IMG/VR virus record: IMGVR_UViG_3300009098_000005
Span: 1-42,531 of that record
DNA length: 42,531 bases
Strand: one strand, 5' to 3'
Source of the DNA: a virus
In this document: positions 20,217 to 29,460 of the stretch, piece after piece
Layout: each line of letters opens with the position of its first letter
Position numbering within the stretch: the first letter of the stretch is position 1
Notes under the pieces: model-generated
Told to the model about the DNA's origin: nothing
The model's database searches: none
The model's input: only the letters and a program-made list of their open reading frames with translations
Program-made: the position numbers and the translations under genes

Positions 20217-21070
20217 CCCCCACCCCGGGACAGCACGAAGCTGATGACGCCGAAGAGGGCCACACCCGCCGATATGGCCAGGGCGATGGTGCCGCGGTTG
20301 TCGGTGGCGACGGCGCGGTGCTCGCCGGCCTCGGCCACGCGCCCAACCGCCAGCGACTCGATGCGGGTCACCCGGTCCTTGATGTCGCCCAGTTGCCCGT
20401 CGAAGCCCTGCTTCATCGCGTCCAGCAGGCTCCGCTGCTGGTTGATCTGCTCCAGGGTCGTTCTCTCGGACTTGTCCACCGAGAGACTGAACGACTTGGC
20501 GCTCTCACCGGCCGCTTCTTTTTGGCTTTGCAGGGCGGCGTTGATGGCGGTGGTGGCGGCCTGCGCGGACTCGCGGACGCGGACGTCGCGCTCGGAGAAC
20601 TGGGTCTGGACGCCGACGAACTGCTCGTTGACGGTCCGGAACTTCTCGGCGAACAGATCCTCGAGGTGCTTGATCCGCGCGTCGATCTCGGCGGGGCGGT
20701 TGTCGATCTGGGTCTGCAGCGTGTTGTGGACCTGGACCGCGTTGGCGCGCACCAGCGTGATCGCGGTGTCGGCCGAGTCCAGCCGCTGCTCGATCGTCTT
20801 GAGCAGCAGGGCGACGTGCTCGCGCAGGTTGCTGACGGCCTTATCCGTCGCCGTGGGGACGCGCACGAGGTCTTCGCGGAAGAGATCCTGCGCGCGGTCC
20901 ATCGCGTCCAGGCGCGTGAACACCACCTCCTTGAGGCCGGCGATCTCGCGCGCTAAAGCTTCCACCGTTCGCGCGGTCGGGTCGGGGACCGGGGTCGAGC
21001 TGCGCCCGCTGTAGAAGGGCTCGCTGTCCCCGCTCCGGCGCTCGGGGTGGTTGCCCACGTGCTCGCTCAC
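20213..21070 (-). CDS. Coiled-coil protein with C-terminal membrane anchor, lysis-associated
   Basis: A 285-residue protein from GTG. Residues 30-245 are a long coiled coil with heptads (ALAREIAGLKEVVFTRLDAM, LLKTIEQRLDSADTAI, QSQKEAAGESAKSF). A single membrane span is at about 262-280 (TIALAISAGVALFGVISFVL). Proteins of this build are common next to endolysin genes in phages of high-GC hosts and may act as spanin-, pinholin- or tether-like factors. Function inferred from context. Confidence 0.72.
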   Translation of the reverse strand: MSEHVGNHPERRSGDSEPFYSGRSSTPVPDPTARTVEALAREIAGLKEVVFTRLDAMDRAQDLFREDLVRVPTATDKAVSNLREHVALLLKTIEQRLDSADTAITLVRANAVQVHNTLQTQIDNRPAEIDARIKHLEDLFAEKFRTVNEQFVGVQTQFSERDVRVRESAQAATTAINAALQSQKEAAGESAKSFSLSVDKSERTTLEQINQQRSLLDAMKQGFDGQLGDIKDRVTRIESLAVGRVAEAGEHRAVATDNRGTIALAISAGVALFGVISFVLSRGGG

Positions 21071-21104
21071 GGCGGCGCCGCGGTGGCGGCCGCGGCGGTC
21101 CTGG

Positions 21105-21383
21105 TCACGGCGAGAGGCCCGCCTCCACGGGGCGCGGGGTCAGGCTGTACGCCCCCGTCGTCACGTCGAGGCTGGTCAGGACCAGCCGCGTCGGGTCGTG
21201 CCCGCCGCCGGCCAGGTGGACCGCCAGGACGTCGTTGCGCTGCTGCGTCAAGGCCGCGATCTGCGCCTGGATCTGCTTGATCCGCTCCAGCGTGTAGGCC
21301 GGCAGGATGCCCGCGACGACCTGGTCTCCCTGCTGCTCGGCCTCCTGGTGGGCGACGCCGTTGGCGCGCTGGGTCGTCGTCAT
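21105..21383 (-). CDS. Small hypothetical protein
   Basis: A 92-residue protein with AGGAG seven bases before the ATG. A helical middle (LERIKQIQAQIAALTQQRNDVLAVHLAGG) and a beta-like C-terminus (RLVLTSLDVTTGAYSLTPRP). It sits between the fibre genes and the lysis cassette and may be a fibre assembly or accessory tail protein. No family recognised. Confidence 0.65.
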   Translation of the reverse strand: MTTTQRANGVAHQEAEQQGDQVVAGILPAYTLERIKQIQAQIAALTQQRNDVLAVHLAGGGHDPTRLVLTSLDVTTGAYSLTPRPVEAGLSP

Positions 21384-21393
21384 CGTCGTTCTC

Positions 21394-22398
21394 CTAGCTG
21401 GCCGTCGTGATCGCCGTCCAGGCGCCGGCGGAATTCGTGGCGATGTAGGCCCGGGTGGAGGTGCTTGAGCCCTCCGACCGGAGGTACATCGACCCCTGAG
21501 CCGCGACGACCGTGGGCGCCCCGCTCCCGACGTAGATGCCGAACCCGGCGGTGGTGCCGAACACGAGCCGGCACCCGGTGGAGCCACCCGCCGGCGTCGC
21601 GACCGTGTTGGCGACACCCAGCGTGGCGCGCACCCCGACGCTCCCGTCGTTGGCGATCGTCATGTTGTTGTTGGCGCCATCGACCGACTGGAACGCCAGG
21701 CTGGTCGACCCGCCCCGGATCGTCCCGTTGACCTGGGACGCGAAGTCCAACCGCGCCCCAGCCCCGGTCAGGAAGAGGCCGCCCTTGGCGGTCACGATCC
21801 CGAACTCGTCCACGTCGAACAGGGTCGAGTTGTCCGCCGCGTAGTAGATGATCCCGCGGCTCCAGCCCGGATCCCCCGCGATCAGGAGCGCCGCGTCGGC
21901 CTTGACCGCCCCGGTCAGGATCCCCCAGTCGGAGGAGTACATGTAGATGCCGTTGTTGATGGTGTAGCCGTTGCCGGGCTGGGTCGTGTGCAGCCCCACC
22001 TCCATGCACCACGTCGAGCGCGTCCCCCCCACCGACCGCATCGTGTGCACCTCGAAGGCCCGCAGGTCGTCGTCGCCGGCCACGCGCTGGCTCGCGATCG
22101 CCCGCAGGGCCGCCGACCCAGGCTGGGCCGAGACGTTGGTGAAGAGGGTGAAATCCGCCATCACCCCACCCCCACCCCCACCCGCGCTGATGTCGTGCTT
22201 GGTCTGGTAGACGCTGAACAGGTTCGCCGGCGGCGTCGGGCTGTCCAGGTCGGAGGACGCCATCAGGAAGCCGTGGTGCGCGAACGGCTCCAGCACCCCG
22301 TCCAACAGACTGAAGTTCGCGGCGAGGGTCCGCTCGTCCGCCGCGCCGTCGAAGTCGGGCAAGGTCATCGCGAGATTGGCGGTTATCACGTCGGCCAT
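21394..22398 (-). CDS. Tail fibre or receptor-binding protein
   Basis: A 334-residue protein with AGGAGG eight bases before the ATG. It is rich in Gly, Ala, Ser and Thr with repeated short beta strands (GIVTAKGGLFLTGAGARLDF, LVFGTTAGFGIYVGSG) and ends in AQGSMYLRSEGSSTSTRAYIATNSAGAWTAI, a C-terminal domain I recognise from phage fibres and tailspike-like proteins. A Gly6 stretch (about residues 75-80) separates the N-terminal part. Likely binds the host surface. Confidence 0.8.
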   Translation of the reverse strand: MADVITANLAMTLPDFDGAADERTLAANFSLLDGVLEPFAHHGFLMASSDLDSPTPPANLFSVYQTKHDISAGGGGGGVMADFTLFTNVSAQPGSAALRAIASQRVAGDDDLRAFEVHTMRSVGGTRSTWCMEVGLHTTQPGNGYTINNGIYMYSSDWGILTGAVKADAALLIAGDPGWSRGIIYYAADNSTLFDVDEFGIVTAKGGLFLTGAGARLDFASQVNGTIRGGSTSLAFQSVDGANNNMTIANDGSVGVRATLGVANTVATPAGGSTGCRLVFGTTAGFGIYVGSGAPTVVAAQGSMYLRSEGSSTSTRAYIATNSAGAWTAITTAS

Positions 22399-22408
22399 GG
22401 GGCGCCTC

Positions 22409-23824
22409 CTAGGTGAGCGTCACGGTCTTCGTGACGCCGTTGATGCGGATGAACAGACCAGCGGTGGTCGACCAGATGTCGCCGTTGACGGGGCTCGTGG
22501 GCGCGGCGCCGTGGGGCAGGTTCAGGCCGGCGCCCCCGGTCGCCGAGGCGAGGGTGATGAGCGCGCCCGAGAGGGTCGCCACCCGCGTGGCGGTGGCCAG
22601 CGACAGGAAGGCCCCGGCCGCGGTGCGGATCTCGAGGGTGGCCGGCTCGGTGCCCGTCCCGATCTTGCCCGTCACCAGGCGCGCGACGGTGTTGTTGTTG
22701 GTGAGCCCCACCGAGCCGGCGTTGTCCGGGTCGGCCGCGTTGTAGGCCGAGAACGACGCCGTCGTCCCCGTCCCGTTGGGGATCGCCGGCACCGCGGTCG
22801 TCCCGTTGACCGTCGAGGACTGGAACCCCACCCGGTTCGCCACGGTGGCGTTGGAGAAGTCGCCCGTGATGCGCTGGCCGGTCGCCGAGAAGGCGAGGTT
22901 GCCGGCGGTGAGGGTCAGGCCCCCCGAATCCACCACCGGGCTCGTCATGTGCGGCGCCGCCAGAATCCCCACGCTCGTCAGGCTCGAGGCGAGCACGGTC
23001 GCGGCGAGGGTGGCGCCCGTGAGTGTCCCCGCCGGCGCCACCAGGGTGGCCGAGGTGAGCGCCGTCACCCGCCCCTTGGCGTCGATGGTGACGACCGGCA
23101 CCACCGTCGCCGACCCAGTCGGGCCCGTCGCCGCCCCGATGGCGGCGAGGGTCGGCCCCGGGTAGGTGCCGGTCAGATCCCCCGAGGCGCTCCCGGTGGG
23201 CCCAGCACCCCCCGAGGTGGTGGCGAAGGTGGCGGTGTCGGCGTTGCCGACCAGGTGCCCCGTGAAGGTCGGCGCGGTGACGCTGGTCGTGACCACGAGC
23301 GCCCCCGCGGCCGAGAGGCTCATTCGGGACGCGCCACCCACCAGACCGTAAAAGGAGAGGATGCCACTCGCCACCCCCACCCCGTCGCCGATCCGCCAGG
23401 TCTCGGTCGCACCCGAGCGCAGCGACAGGTAGGCGTTGTCGGCCAGGAGCTGGAGGTTCCCGGTGGTGCTGCGCAGGCCAGCGCGGGCCGTGAGGACCCC
23501 GGCGTCGGAGAGGAAGAGGTTGTCGTCGGTGTCGCCGTGGTTGCGCAGGGCGAGGCTCGTCGCCCCCGGGACGATCTTGCTGGCCGCCGCGCCGAAGACG
23601 AGCCGCCCCACCGTGATGGTCAGATCCCCCGTCAACACCGACGGGCTGGTCAGGACGGGGCTCGTCAGGGTCTTGTTGGTGAGGGTCTGCACCCCCGTCA
23701 GGGTCACGCTCTGGTCGAGGATGTCCAGATCCAGGCCCAGGACGTGGGCGAGCCCCCGCGGGTCCTGCACCTCCCGCTGCCCGACCTTGGTCAGGGCCAG
23801 GAGCGGGGTGACGGTGTTGGTCAC
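22409..23824 (-). CDS. Tail fibre protein
   Basis: A 471-residue protein starting at GTG (GTGA overlap with the tail protein gene). Features are a repetitive N-terminal stalk (LTGVQTLTNKTLTSPVLTSP), a middle with SGDLTGTYPGPTLAAIG and VVTIDAKGRVTALTS, which recur in fibre-type proteins of many phages, and the C-terminal HGAAPTSPVNGDIWSTTAGLFIRING, a common fibre end. The composition is beta-prism/trimeric-fibre like. Recognition of receptor by the C-terminus is inferred. Confidence 0.85.
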   Translation of the reverse strand: MTNTVTPLLALTKVGQREVQDPRGLAHVLGLDLDILDQSVTLTGVQTLTNKTLTSPVLTSPSVLTGDLTITVGRLVFGAAASKIVPGATSLALRNHGDTDDNLFLSDAGVLTARAGLRSTTGNLQLLADNAYLSLRSGATETWRIGDGVGVASGILSFYGLVGGASRMSLSAAGALVVTTSVTAPTFTGHLVGNADTATFATTSGGAGPTGSASGDLTGTYPGPTLAAIGAATGPTGSATVVPVVTIDAKGRVTALTSATLVAPAGTLTGATLAATVLASSLTSVGILAAPHMTSPVVDSGGLTLTAGNLAFSATGQRITGDFSNATVANRVGFQSSTVNGTTAVPAIPNGTGTTASFSAYNAADPDNAGSVGLTNNNTVARLVTGKIGTGTEPATLEIRTAAGAFLSLATATRVATLSGALITLASATGGAGLNLPHGAAPTSPVNGDIWSTTAGLFIRINGVTKTVTLT

Positions 23825-25812
23825 CGGTAGGCCACAGCCACAATCGGCACGTCCCAGGCCAGACCCCAGCGCCGCTCGGCCGGGGCGAGCACCTCGGTGT
23901 ACTGGATGAGGGCGATCGACGAGAGCGTCTCGTCGGAGAGGCGAATCCGCACCATCCCGGGATTCGCCGCCGCCGCCTTGACGAGCGCGCGGATCGCCGA
24001 CGCGGAGCGGCGCGAGACCACCCCGTCCCGCCGGACCAGCCGGTTCGCCGCCTTGACCGTGCACTGCCACTCGAGCCGCAGCGTCGGCCGGACCGCCCAG
24101 TGCAGGGCGACGCCCTCGAGGACGGGGGTCGCGGTCGGGTCGGTGGTGAACAGGTCGGTGTAGGCGTCGAGCACGAGCGAGGTCGCGTCGTCGGGGAGCG
24201 CGACCCGCAGCCCCGCCGCCGCCAGCGCCGGCGTCCAGTCGGTGCCGATGGTCGTGTAGGCCCCCGCCTGGCTGAGCCGGTACGCCTGCCGCGCCCAGGT
24301 GCCGGTCGGGAAGACGGACGGGAGCAGCGACAGCGCGTGCCAGCTCTTGGTCGTGACCGGGTACCCTCCCACCTGCGACGGCCAGTAGAGGCGTCCGGTC
24401 GCGACGTACCGGCACAACGGGTCCGAGGTCGGGTCGGGGGACGCGCTCGGCAGCCGCGCGTACTGGACGGTGCCGTCCGAGAAGCCCACCCAGAGGGCCG
24501 GGCTGGGCTCACCGCCGGCGACCGGGGTGCCGGTGGTGTGGACGACGTCGATCCTGGTGACTTCCTTCCCCGCCCAGGAGGCGATCGCGCCGTGCCAGAC
24601 GTCGGTCAGGTCGTACCCCGCGCGCGCGTCGTTCACCCAGGTGCCGTACTTGAGGAGGTGGCTCGCCCCGGTCGTCGCGTTGTAGGTGGCCAGGAACAGG
24701 TGCCAGTCCGCCCACCCCGCCGCCGCGATCGGCGCACCCGAGATCGGGCTCCCCCCCAGCTCGAGCAGCCGCTCGGGGCCCACCGGGTCGAGCTCGGCGG
24801 TGGCCCCAGCCGTCACCCGGTAGAAGGCGTCCCCGTAGGCCAGCCAGACCGCGTCCCGCCAGACGGCGGCGTTGCGGCCGTTGGTCGTGCGCGGGTCGTT
24901 CTTGAGCTCGGGGAACAGGTCCACGTCGAGGACGCCGGTGCCGGTGGTGGTCGTGCCGTAGAGGCCGTTGGTCTTGGGGACGAGCATCTGGTCGCCCACC
25001 GCGACCAGCCCCGTGATCGACCCCACGCCGGGGCCGAACTGGTCGCCGAGCGCGATCTCCCCGCCCCACGAGGCCGCCAGCATCGGGTCGTTCGAGGCCT
25101 TGCGCACCACCCCGTTCCCGCCGATCCAGAGCTCGTGCCCGACCGCCGCCACGTACTGGCACTGCGCTGATGCCGGCAGCACCGCCTGCGTCCACCCCCC
25201 GTTCGCGTCCATCTTCCAGAGCTCGTTGAGCTGGGTCGACACGAACAGGCCGCCGGTGCCGGTGAGGCCGGCGAAGTTGACGGCCGCGAGCGGCTCGTTG
25301 CCGACGCCGAAGTCGTGGCCGAGCGACCAGACCCCGGCCCGCCGGCGGTAGGCGTAGCGGCCGACCAGGCAGATGAGCGTCGGGGTCGCGGTGAGGAGCG
25401 GCGCCAGCCCGACGACCTGGTCGAGCGCCACGATGAACTGGTGGACCGTCTGGGTCCCGGCCGGCAATCCCGGCAGCGCCTCGGTGACGAAGAGCGGGCC
25501 CAGCATCGGCCGACCGGCGATGGAGGTATCCACCCCGTCGGCGTAGTAGTACCTGGGTCGCTGTGCGTCCTCGTCGGGCTGCCTGGCCCCCATCCCGCCA
25601 ATCAGTCGGCTGAACGTCGTGGTCGTCTCGCGGGAGGGATCCTGGTCGGCGTAGGACCAGCTCTGGGGGGACACGTTGGCGAGGGAGTCGGACTTCTTGC
25701 CGACGAGGAGGCCGGCGTCGCCGGGCTTGAGCATGACACCCACCCAGCCGGCGCCGTCTTGGAGATCGACCTCGGCGTCCCACGGGTGCGGGCGGTGGCG
25801 CGACCAGGCCAT
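23821..25812 (-). CDS. Large tail protein, beta-propeller-like
   Basis: A 663-residue protein beginning MAWSRHRPHPWDAEV at an ATG just after the stop of the gene upstream; a frame extension beyond it is a shadow. Repeated motifs such as LICLVGRYAYRRRAGVWSLG, HELWIGGNGVVRKASN, and WADWHLFLATYNATTG suggest blades of a beta-propeller, as in podovirus tail nozzle/tail tube B proteins. A C-terminal domain follows (VLEGVALHWAVRPTLRLEWQC). Likely part of the short tail. Confidence 0.75.
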   Translation of the reverse strand: MAWSRHRPHPWDAEVDLQDGAGWVGVMLKPGDAGLLVGKKSDSLANVSPQSWSYADQDPSRETTTTFSRLIGGMGARQPDEDAQRPRYYYADGVDTSIAGRPMLGPLFVTEALPGLPAGTQTVHQFIVALDQVVGLAPLLTATPTLICLVGRYAYRRRAGVWSLGHDFGVGNEPLAAVNFAGLTGTGGLFVSTQLNELWKMDANGGWTQAVLPASAQCQYVAAVGHELWIGGNGVVRKASNDPMLAASWGGEIALGDQFGPGVGSITGLVAVGDQMLVPKTNGLYGTTTTGTGVLDVDLFPELKNDPRTTNGRNAAVWRDAVWLAYGDAFYRVTAGATAELDPVGPERLLELGGSPISGAPIAAAGWADWHLFLATYNATTGASHLLKYGTWVNDARAGYDLTDVWHGAIASWAGKEVTRIDVVHTTGTPVAGGEPSPALWVGFSDGTVQYARLPSASPDPTSDPLCRYVATGRLYWPSQVGGYPVTTKSWHALSLLPSVFPTGTWARQAYRLSQAGAYTTIGTDWTPALAAAGLRVALPDDATSLVLDAYTDLFTTDPTATPVLEGVALHWAVRPTLRLEWQCTVKAANRLVRRDGVVSRRSASAIRALVKAAAANPGMVRIRLSDETLSSIALIQYTEVLAPAERRWGLAWDVPIVAVAYR

Positions 25813-25814
25813 GC

Positions 25815-26771
25815 TCACAGGCCGAGCACCTGGCGCCAACTGATGGCCGAGAGCGCGCGCCACGTCCCCTGCTGCGCGACGTGCGCCCACGTTCCCGTGT
25901 CCTGCACCGCGTCCCAGAGGCCCGTCGCCCGCCCGCCGAGCGGGTAGCGGAAGGAGAGACGGTCGGGCCGCACGGGGACGTGGCGGTTGACCTGCGCCTC
26001 GAACTCGTCCTTGGCGGCCTGGCGCGTGATCGCCATCCCCTCGCGCGCGACCGGGGCGAGCGTCGCCACGCACCGCCGCCACGCCTCGATGTGCCCCGCC
26101 GCCGCCGCGTAGTCCAGGTCCACCGCCAGCACGTCCGTGTCCAGGGTCGGTCCGGTGGTGGAGTCGGCGCCGTTGACCCAGGAGGCGTGCGGGCGCAGCG
26201 CCTCCACCACCAGCACCCCGCTGGTGCGCGCCGCGACGGCGGTCTGGACCCCGGCCGAGGTGGAGAAGGTGCGGTGCCAGCCGAGGCTGCCGGGGCGCAG
26301 GACGCCGACGGCCCCGGTGCGGTAGGCCACGTCGCGGACCTGGCCGACGTCGGTGACCCAGACGAGGGCCGCCGAGAGGTCGTGCTCGAGCGCCCCGCCG
26401 GTCGGGGTCACGTCGACCCGGTCGACGAAGTAGCAGCGCCGCAGCCCCGCCAGGGCCGCCACCCGGAGCTGCTGGGTGGGGTCGAGGACGAGCAGCTCGA
26501 GCGCCTCGCCGGCGGCGACGGCGGTCGCGTAGGCCCGGTCGACGGTGAGGGTGCCGGTCATGGGGGCGTAGGCGGCCACGCGCCGCTGGCGGTCACCGAC
26601 GTCGGCCGAGCGACGGAGCAGCCACAGGTCGACGGCGTCCCCCGCGTCGATCGAGGAGGTGAGCGCCGTCACCACCGCCGTCGTGGTCGTCCCCGACGCC
26701 GCCACGTGCGCCTCGAAGGGTCCGCACCGCCGCGCGATCTCGACCTCGACCTCGGCCAGGGTGCAGCTCAT
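25815..26771 (-). CDS. Probable head-tail adaptor or tail tube protein
   Basis: A 318-residue protein with an ATG after a short gap. The first 100 residues alternate beta strands (TTAVVTALTSSIDAGDAVDLWLLRR) with charged turns; a block LRRCYFVDRVDVTPTGG and a final helical region KDEFEAQVNRHVPVRPDRLSF follow. The order capsid, decoration, this gene, large tail protein matches the adaptor/tail tube A slot of podoviruses. The function comes from context only. Confidence 0.62.
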   Translation of the reverse strand: MSCTLAEVEVEIARRCGPFEAHVAASGTTTTAVVTALTSSIDAGDAVDLWLLRRSADVGDRQRRVAAYAPMTGTLTVDRAYATAVAAGEALELLVLDPTQQLRVAALAGLRRCYFVDRVDVTPTGGALEHDLSAALVWVTDVGQVRDVAYRTGAVGVLRPGSLGWHRTFSTSAGVQTAVAARTSGVLVVEALRPHASWVNGADSTTGPTLDTDVLAVDLDYAAAAGHIEAWRRCVATLAPVAREGMAITRQAAKDEFEAQVNRHVPVRPDRLSFRYPLGGRATGLWDAVQDTGTWAHVAQQGTWRALSAISWRQVLGL

Positions 26772-26780
26772 CGTCCGGGC

Positions 26781-27107
26781 CTAGCCCTTGCCGTCTTTGG
26801 GCTGGGACGGGGCGTTGATGACCAGGCCCACGCCGGGCTTACGCGTCGAGCCGGGGTGGGCCGTGCGGGGTGGCGGGCGCGGCCGGGGCTGCTGATCGGG
26901 CAGGAGGCCCGCCGCGTCGGCCCGCGTCATCACCACGGGATCGGGTGCTGGTGGCGCGGGTGCCTCAGGTGGTGGCGCCGGGGTCGGCGTGCCACCGGGG
27001 GTGGCGAGCTTTTGGGCGACGAGGTGCGCGCCGGTCGCGTCGTCGAGGTCGTAGGACTGCCCCGCCAGGAGCGCGCCGTGGCGGGCCTGGCGGGTGGTGG
27101 CGGTCAT
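26781..27107 (-). CDS. Small proline-rich structural-operon protein
   Basis: A 108-residue protein. The first 35 residues (RQARHGALLAGQSYDLDDATGAHLVAQKLATP) resemble small head proteins of phages, followed by a Pro/Ala-rich linker and a basic tail (STRKPGVGLVINAPSQPKDGKG). A GTG four codons upstream (27119) is an alternative start. Position between decoration and adaptor genes suggests a head completion role, unproven. Confidence 0.6.
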   Translation of the reverse strand: MTATTRQARHGALLAGQSYDLDDATGAHLVAQKLATPGGTPTPAPPPEAPAPPAPDPVVMTRADAAGLLPDQQPRPRPPPRTAHPGSTRKPGVGLVINAPSQPKDGKG

Positions 27108-27124
27108 GGTGATCCGCACGGCGG

Positions 27125-27532
27125 CTACTCGGTGGCCACGATCGAGACCTTGACGAGCAAATCGGGGACGGTCAGGCCGTTGCCGACCTTGATCTGCGAG
27201 AGCGCCAGCACGTCGCCGGCGACGCAGGCCACGGTCGCGGCGGTGCCGGAGACCGTCAGCGCGAACTCGTCGAAGGCGGTGGCCACGTTGGTGGTCAGCG
27301 CGAAGGTCTGGGTGGCGGCGACCCTGGTGTCGCCACCGGTCAGCCCCTTGTTGATGAGGCTGAGGGTCTTGTTGTCGGTCGCGGCGCCGGTCAGGGTCGA
27401 CGAGGGCACGATCGAGACGGCCGTGACGGCGCCGGCGATCGGGACGATGAGCACCGCGTCGTCGCGCGTCGCGGTCGCCGCCGCCGTGCCGGTCACCCGG
27501 ACGCTGAAGGTGCGCGTGAAGGGGGAGGCCAT
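27125..27532 (-). CDS. Capsid decoration or minor head protein
   Basis: A 135-residue Thr/Ala/Val-rich protein with AGGAG nine bases before the ATG. It is almost all beta strand (RDDAVLIVPIAGAVTAVSIVPS, TRVAATQTFALTTNVATAF, DVLALSQIKVGNGLTV). The size, composition and place just after the capsid and glycosyltransferase genes fit a head decoration or fibre protein. No named family recognised. Confidence 0.62.
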   Translation of the reverse strand: MASPFTRTFSVRVTGTAAATATRDDAVLIVPIAGAVTAVSIVPSSTLTGAATDNKTLSLINKGLTGGDTRVAATQTFALTTNVATAFDEFALTVSGTAATVACVAGDVLALSQIKVGNGLTVPDLLVKVSIVATE

Positions 27533-27580
27533 GGTGTCGTTCTCCTGTTAGTCCATTCCAGGGGCGCCCGGCCGGCCTGC

Positions 27581-28423
27581 TTACAGGCCGACGAGGCTGG
27601 GGTGCGGCTGCGCGGTGCGGAGGGGGCCGGGATCGACGGGGGCGATGCGCCCGTCGATCCCGACCAGGGCCAGGTGGTGCCCACCGGCCGGCGTGCGCGC
27701 CGGCCAGACCACCGTCGGGGTGATGTGCCCGACGGGCGCGTCGAGGTCCACGCAGACGCGGAAGCCGGCCGCCCGGACCCGTCGGCAGAACTCGACGTCT
27801 TCGTGCAGGTGATCCGGCGCGACCTGGCCGACCCGGAAGTACGGCCGCTCGAGCGCATCGAAGACCCGCTTGTGGATCAGCACGCCCCCGAGGCCGGCCG
27901 CCGCGATCTCCATCACGCCGCCGCGGCCGTCGGGGATCCACGGCTCCGGGTGGGGCGGGACGGTGGGGTCGTCCAGGTAGACCAGGCTGTCGTGCGGGGG
28001 CTGGCGGCGCAGGCTGTAGGCGCAGACGACGTCGTAGACGCCCTCGGCGAGGACGGCGAGCAGGCGCGTCAGGGTGTCGGGGAGGAGGACGAGGTCGTCG
28101 TCGAGGGTGAAGAGCCAGTCGCCGCGCATCGCGGCGGCGGCCTGGTTGCGGTTGGTGGCGATGTCCATCCCCGCCGACTGCACCAGCGCGGTGCCCGGCG
28201 GGGAGGCGAGCCCCGTCAGGCTGCGCCAGAAGGCGGCGTAGCGGAGCAGCTCCCCCGTCACGATCCCGATCGTGCCGGGGGGGTGCGTGGTCTGGTCGAC
28301 GGGGGTGAAGGGGTGCGCGTCCATGGCCGCCGCGAGGTCGAAGCCCCCCGACCCGGTCGCGACCGGGTCGGGGGTGGTGGTGAGGAGGGTGCGCTGGCCG
28401 AACGGCGCGCGCGTGGTCGGCAT
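27581..28423 (-). CDS. GT-A family glycosyltransferase in the head operon
   Basis: A 280-residue protein. Residues 50-130 form a GT2-like nucleotide-binding region with the metal-binding DDD at 108-110 (WLFTLDDDLVLLPDTL); 170-190 has GGVMEIAAAGLGGVLIHKRVF and 208-209 ED in HLHEDVEFCRRVRAAG matches the catalytic base region. It is a transferase of sugars from nucleotide-sugars. It lies six bases after the capsid gene, so a virion protein (capsid, decoration or fibre) may be the acceptor. No membrane span. Confidence 0.87.
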   Translation of the reverse strand: MPTTRAPFGQRTLLTTTPDPVATGSGGFDLAAAMDAHPFTPVDQTTHPPGTIGIVTGELLRYAAFWRSLTGLASPPGTALVQSAGMDIATNRNQAAAAMRGDWLFTLDDDLVLLPDTLTRLLAVLAEGVYDVVCAYSLRRQPPHDSLVYLDDPTVPPHPEPWIPDGRGGVMEIAAAGLGGVLIHKRVFDALERPYFRVGQVAPDHLHEDVEFCRRVRAAGFRVCVDLDAPVGHITPTVVWPARTPAGGHHLALVGIDGRIAPVDPGPLRTAQPHPSLVGL

Positions 28424-28429
28424 CGGCGG

Positions 28430-29410
28430 CTACTCGCCGCCGGTCGAGGCGCGCTGCTGCAGAACCGCCGCCGGGTAGCGGGTGGCCGAGTTGGTGTTCA
28501 TGCGGTTGATGGGGTTGGGGACGGCGAAGCCGTACCGCGCGACCCAGCGGGTGGCGACCATGTCCTGCTGCATTAAATTGGTCACAATTGTGCCGTCCGA
28601 CGCCTGGATGACGCCCTCGCGGAAGAGCTCGGAGTCGATGTCCTCGCGGACGCCGAGGATGAACTGGTCCCAGTCGGCGGCGACGACGGAGTAGTTGCCG
28701 GCCGCGGTCGCGAAGCCGGCCAGGCCCGCCTGGCTGAAGGCCAGCTTCTCCCCGTAGAGGGTCGCCATGCGCTGGTTGGCGTCGGCCGCGCCCGTGTTGG
28801 CCGGCCCCGCCGGGTCGTACAGGAACCCCTTGTTGGCGTCGCGCATCCCGCGCAGGTACGCCTTGAACTGGCTGCGCGCCCAGAAGCCGTTGACCGCGTA
28901 GCCGTCGTTCTCGACGGCGAGCATCACCTGGTTGAGGTCCTCGAGCGTGTCGATGGCGCTCGTGCCGGCGATCACGACGTTGGAGGCCGCGACGGCGGCG
29001 GGGACGACGGCGGTCGGCCAGGAGGCCGGCTTGTTGGTGCCGAAGAGCACCGCGTCGTCGAGGGCGATGGCGAAGGCCTCCTCGACCAGCGGCTTGATCT
29101 CGTCCCAGAGGGGGTAGTCGACGTCCTTGAGGAGCGCGATGGGGATCGCGACGATGACGGCGAGCTCCTCGGCGTAGAGGTACACGTTGTCCCACGACAT
29201 GGTCGAGGTCGTCTTGAGGCCGGTCTCCGAGGTGAGCCAGCCCACGGTGGGGTAGCTCGCCATCACCGGGATGCGCTGCTGCTGGCGGCTCATGCGCCGC
29301 TGCTTCATGAGCTGCATGACCGCCGACTTGTTGCGCACCCCCTTGACGATGTCTTTCTGCACGTCCTCGGGGATGAGCGCGAGCGAGGTCGCCCGCGTGA
29401 TCGATGCCAT
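28430..29410 (-). CDS. Major capsid protein (HK97 fold)
   Basis: A 326-residue protein with AAGGA before the ATG. The N-terminal ITRATSLALIPEDVQKDIV, RIPVMASYPTVGWLTSETGLK, the E-loop region, then YAEELAVIVAIPIALLKDVDYPLWDEI and DDAVLFGTNKP and the C-terminal FAVPNPINRMNTNSATRYPAAV are typical of HK97-type capsid proteins of the Phage_capsid/T7-independent group. No N-terminal protease or long delta domain is present, so a separate scaffold is used (next gene upstream). Confidence 0.92.
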   Translation of the reverse strand: MASITRATSLALIPEDVQKDIVKGVRNKSAVMQLMKQRRMSRQQQRIPVMASYPTVGWLTSETGLKTTSTMSWDNVYLYAEELAVIVAIPIALLKDVDYPLWDEIKPLVEEAFAIALDDAVLFGTNKPASWPTAVVPAAVAASNVVIAGTSAIDTLEDLNQVMLAVENDGYAVNGFWARSQFKAYLRGMRDANKGFLYDPAGPANTGAADANQRMATLYGEKLAFSQAGLAGFATAAGNYSVVAADWDQFILGVREDIDSELFREGVIQASDGTIVTNLMQQDMVATRWVARYGFAVPNPINRMNTNSATRYPAAVLQQRASTGGE

Positions 29411-29460
29411 TGGGTGTCCTTATTCGGTGCGTGGGTGGGGCTCATGAGCCCCGTGCGCGG

